Source of the DNA: Pseudomonadota bacterium
GTDB taxonomy: Bacteria > Pseudomonadota > Alphaproteobacteria > Rhizobiales > Devosiaceae
NCBI GenBank assembly: GCA_023428425.1
Contig: JAEYYP010000127.1
Location: forward strand, 1 to 15,830
Reading direction: 5' to 3'
DNA length: 15,830 bases
The notes beneath the pieces are model-generated. The model was not told the origin of the DNA. It did no database searches and saw nothing but the letters and a program-made list of their open reading frames with translations. Positions 15,820-15,830 of the stretch are shown in pieces. The position numbers and the translations under genes were made by a program. Every line of letters begins with the position of its first letter. The stretch's first letter is position 1.

Positions 15820-15830
15820 GACACCTGCCA

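Overview
The window looks like chromosomal DNA of a GC-rich alphaproteobacterium, most likely a Hyphomicrobiales (Rhizobiales) member; a Devosia-like organism is a guess. The grounds are the base composition, the YejB/YejE/YejF/YejA importer set with rhizobial-type proteins, and two intergenic palindromic elements built on CTTCTCCC / GGGGAGAAG-type arms. This is reading by eye; no database was searched.

Region 1 (2-6699, plus strand) is a catabolic cluster. It holds the 3' part of a betaine/osmoprotectant-type ABC permease, a cyclic-amidohydrolase (hydantoinase type), an M20-type N-carbamoyl-amino-acid hydrolase, a DUF917 protein (family now named S-methyl thiohydantoin desulfurase), a small HicB/HicA toxin-antitoxin pair, and a urocanase-like hydratase. 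Together the enzymes fit the lower part of ergothioneine or S-methyl-ergothioneine breakdown: (S-methyl-)thiourocanate is hydrated to a thiohydantoin-propionate, sulfur is removed to give hydantoin-5-propionate, the ring is opened to N-carbamoyl-glutamate, and carbamoyl removal gives glutamate. A betaine-type importer suits a trimethylammonium substrate. The first enzyme (an ergothionase-like trimethylamine lyase) and the other transporter subunits are not in the window and would be expected upstream.

Region 2 (6700-6880) is a convergent junction filled by a perfect composite inverted repeat. A degenerate related element lies inside the catabolic cluster at 1987-2092.

Region 3 (6881-14468, minus strand) reads from an extended SDR sugar-nucleotide-type epimerase/dehydrogenase, through a TIM-barrel sugar isomerase, into yejB-yejE-yejF-yejA, a complete ABC importer for peptides or similar solutes. 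Stop and start codons overlap at three of the junctions, so this may be one long operon.

Region 4 (14469-15830, plus strand) has two small exported proteins: a four-cysteine protein of unknown function and an SH3-like protein. Each is followed by a clear intrinsic terminator, and the second is preceded by short direct repeats.
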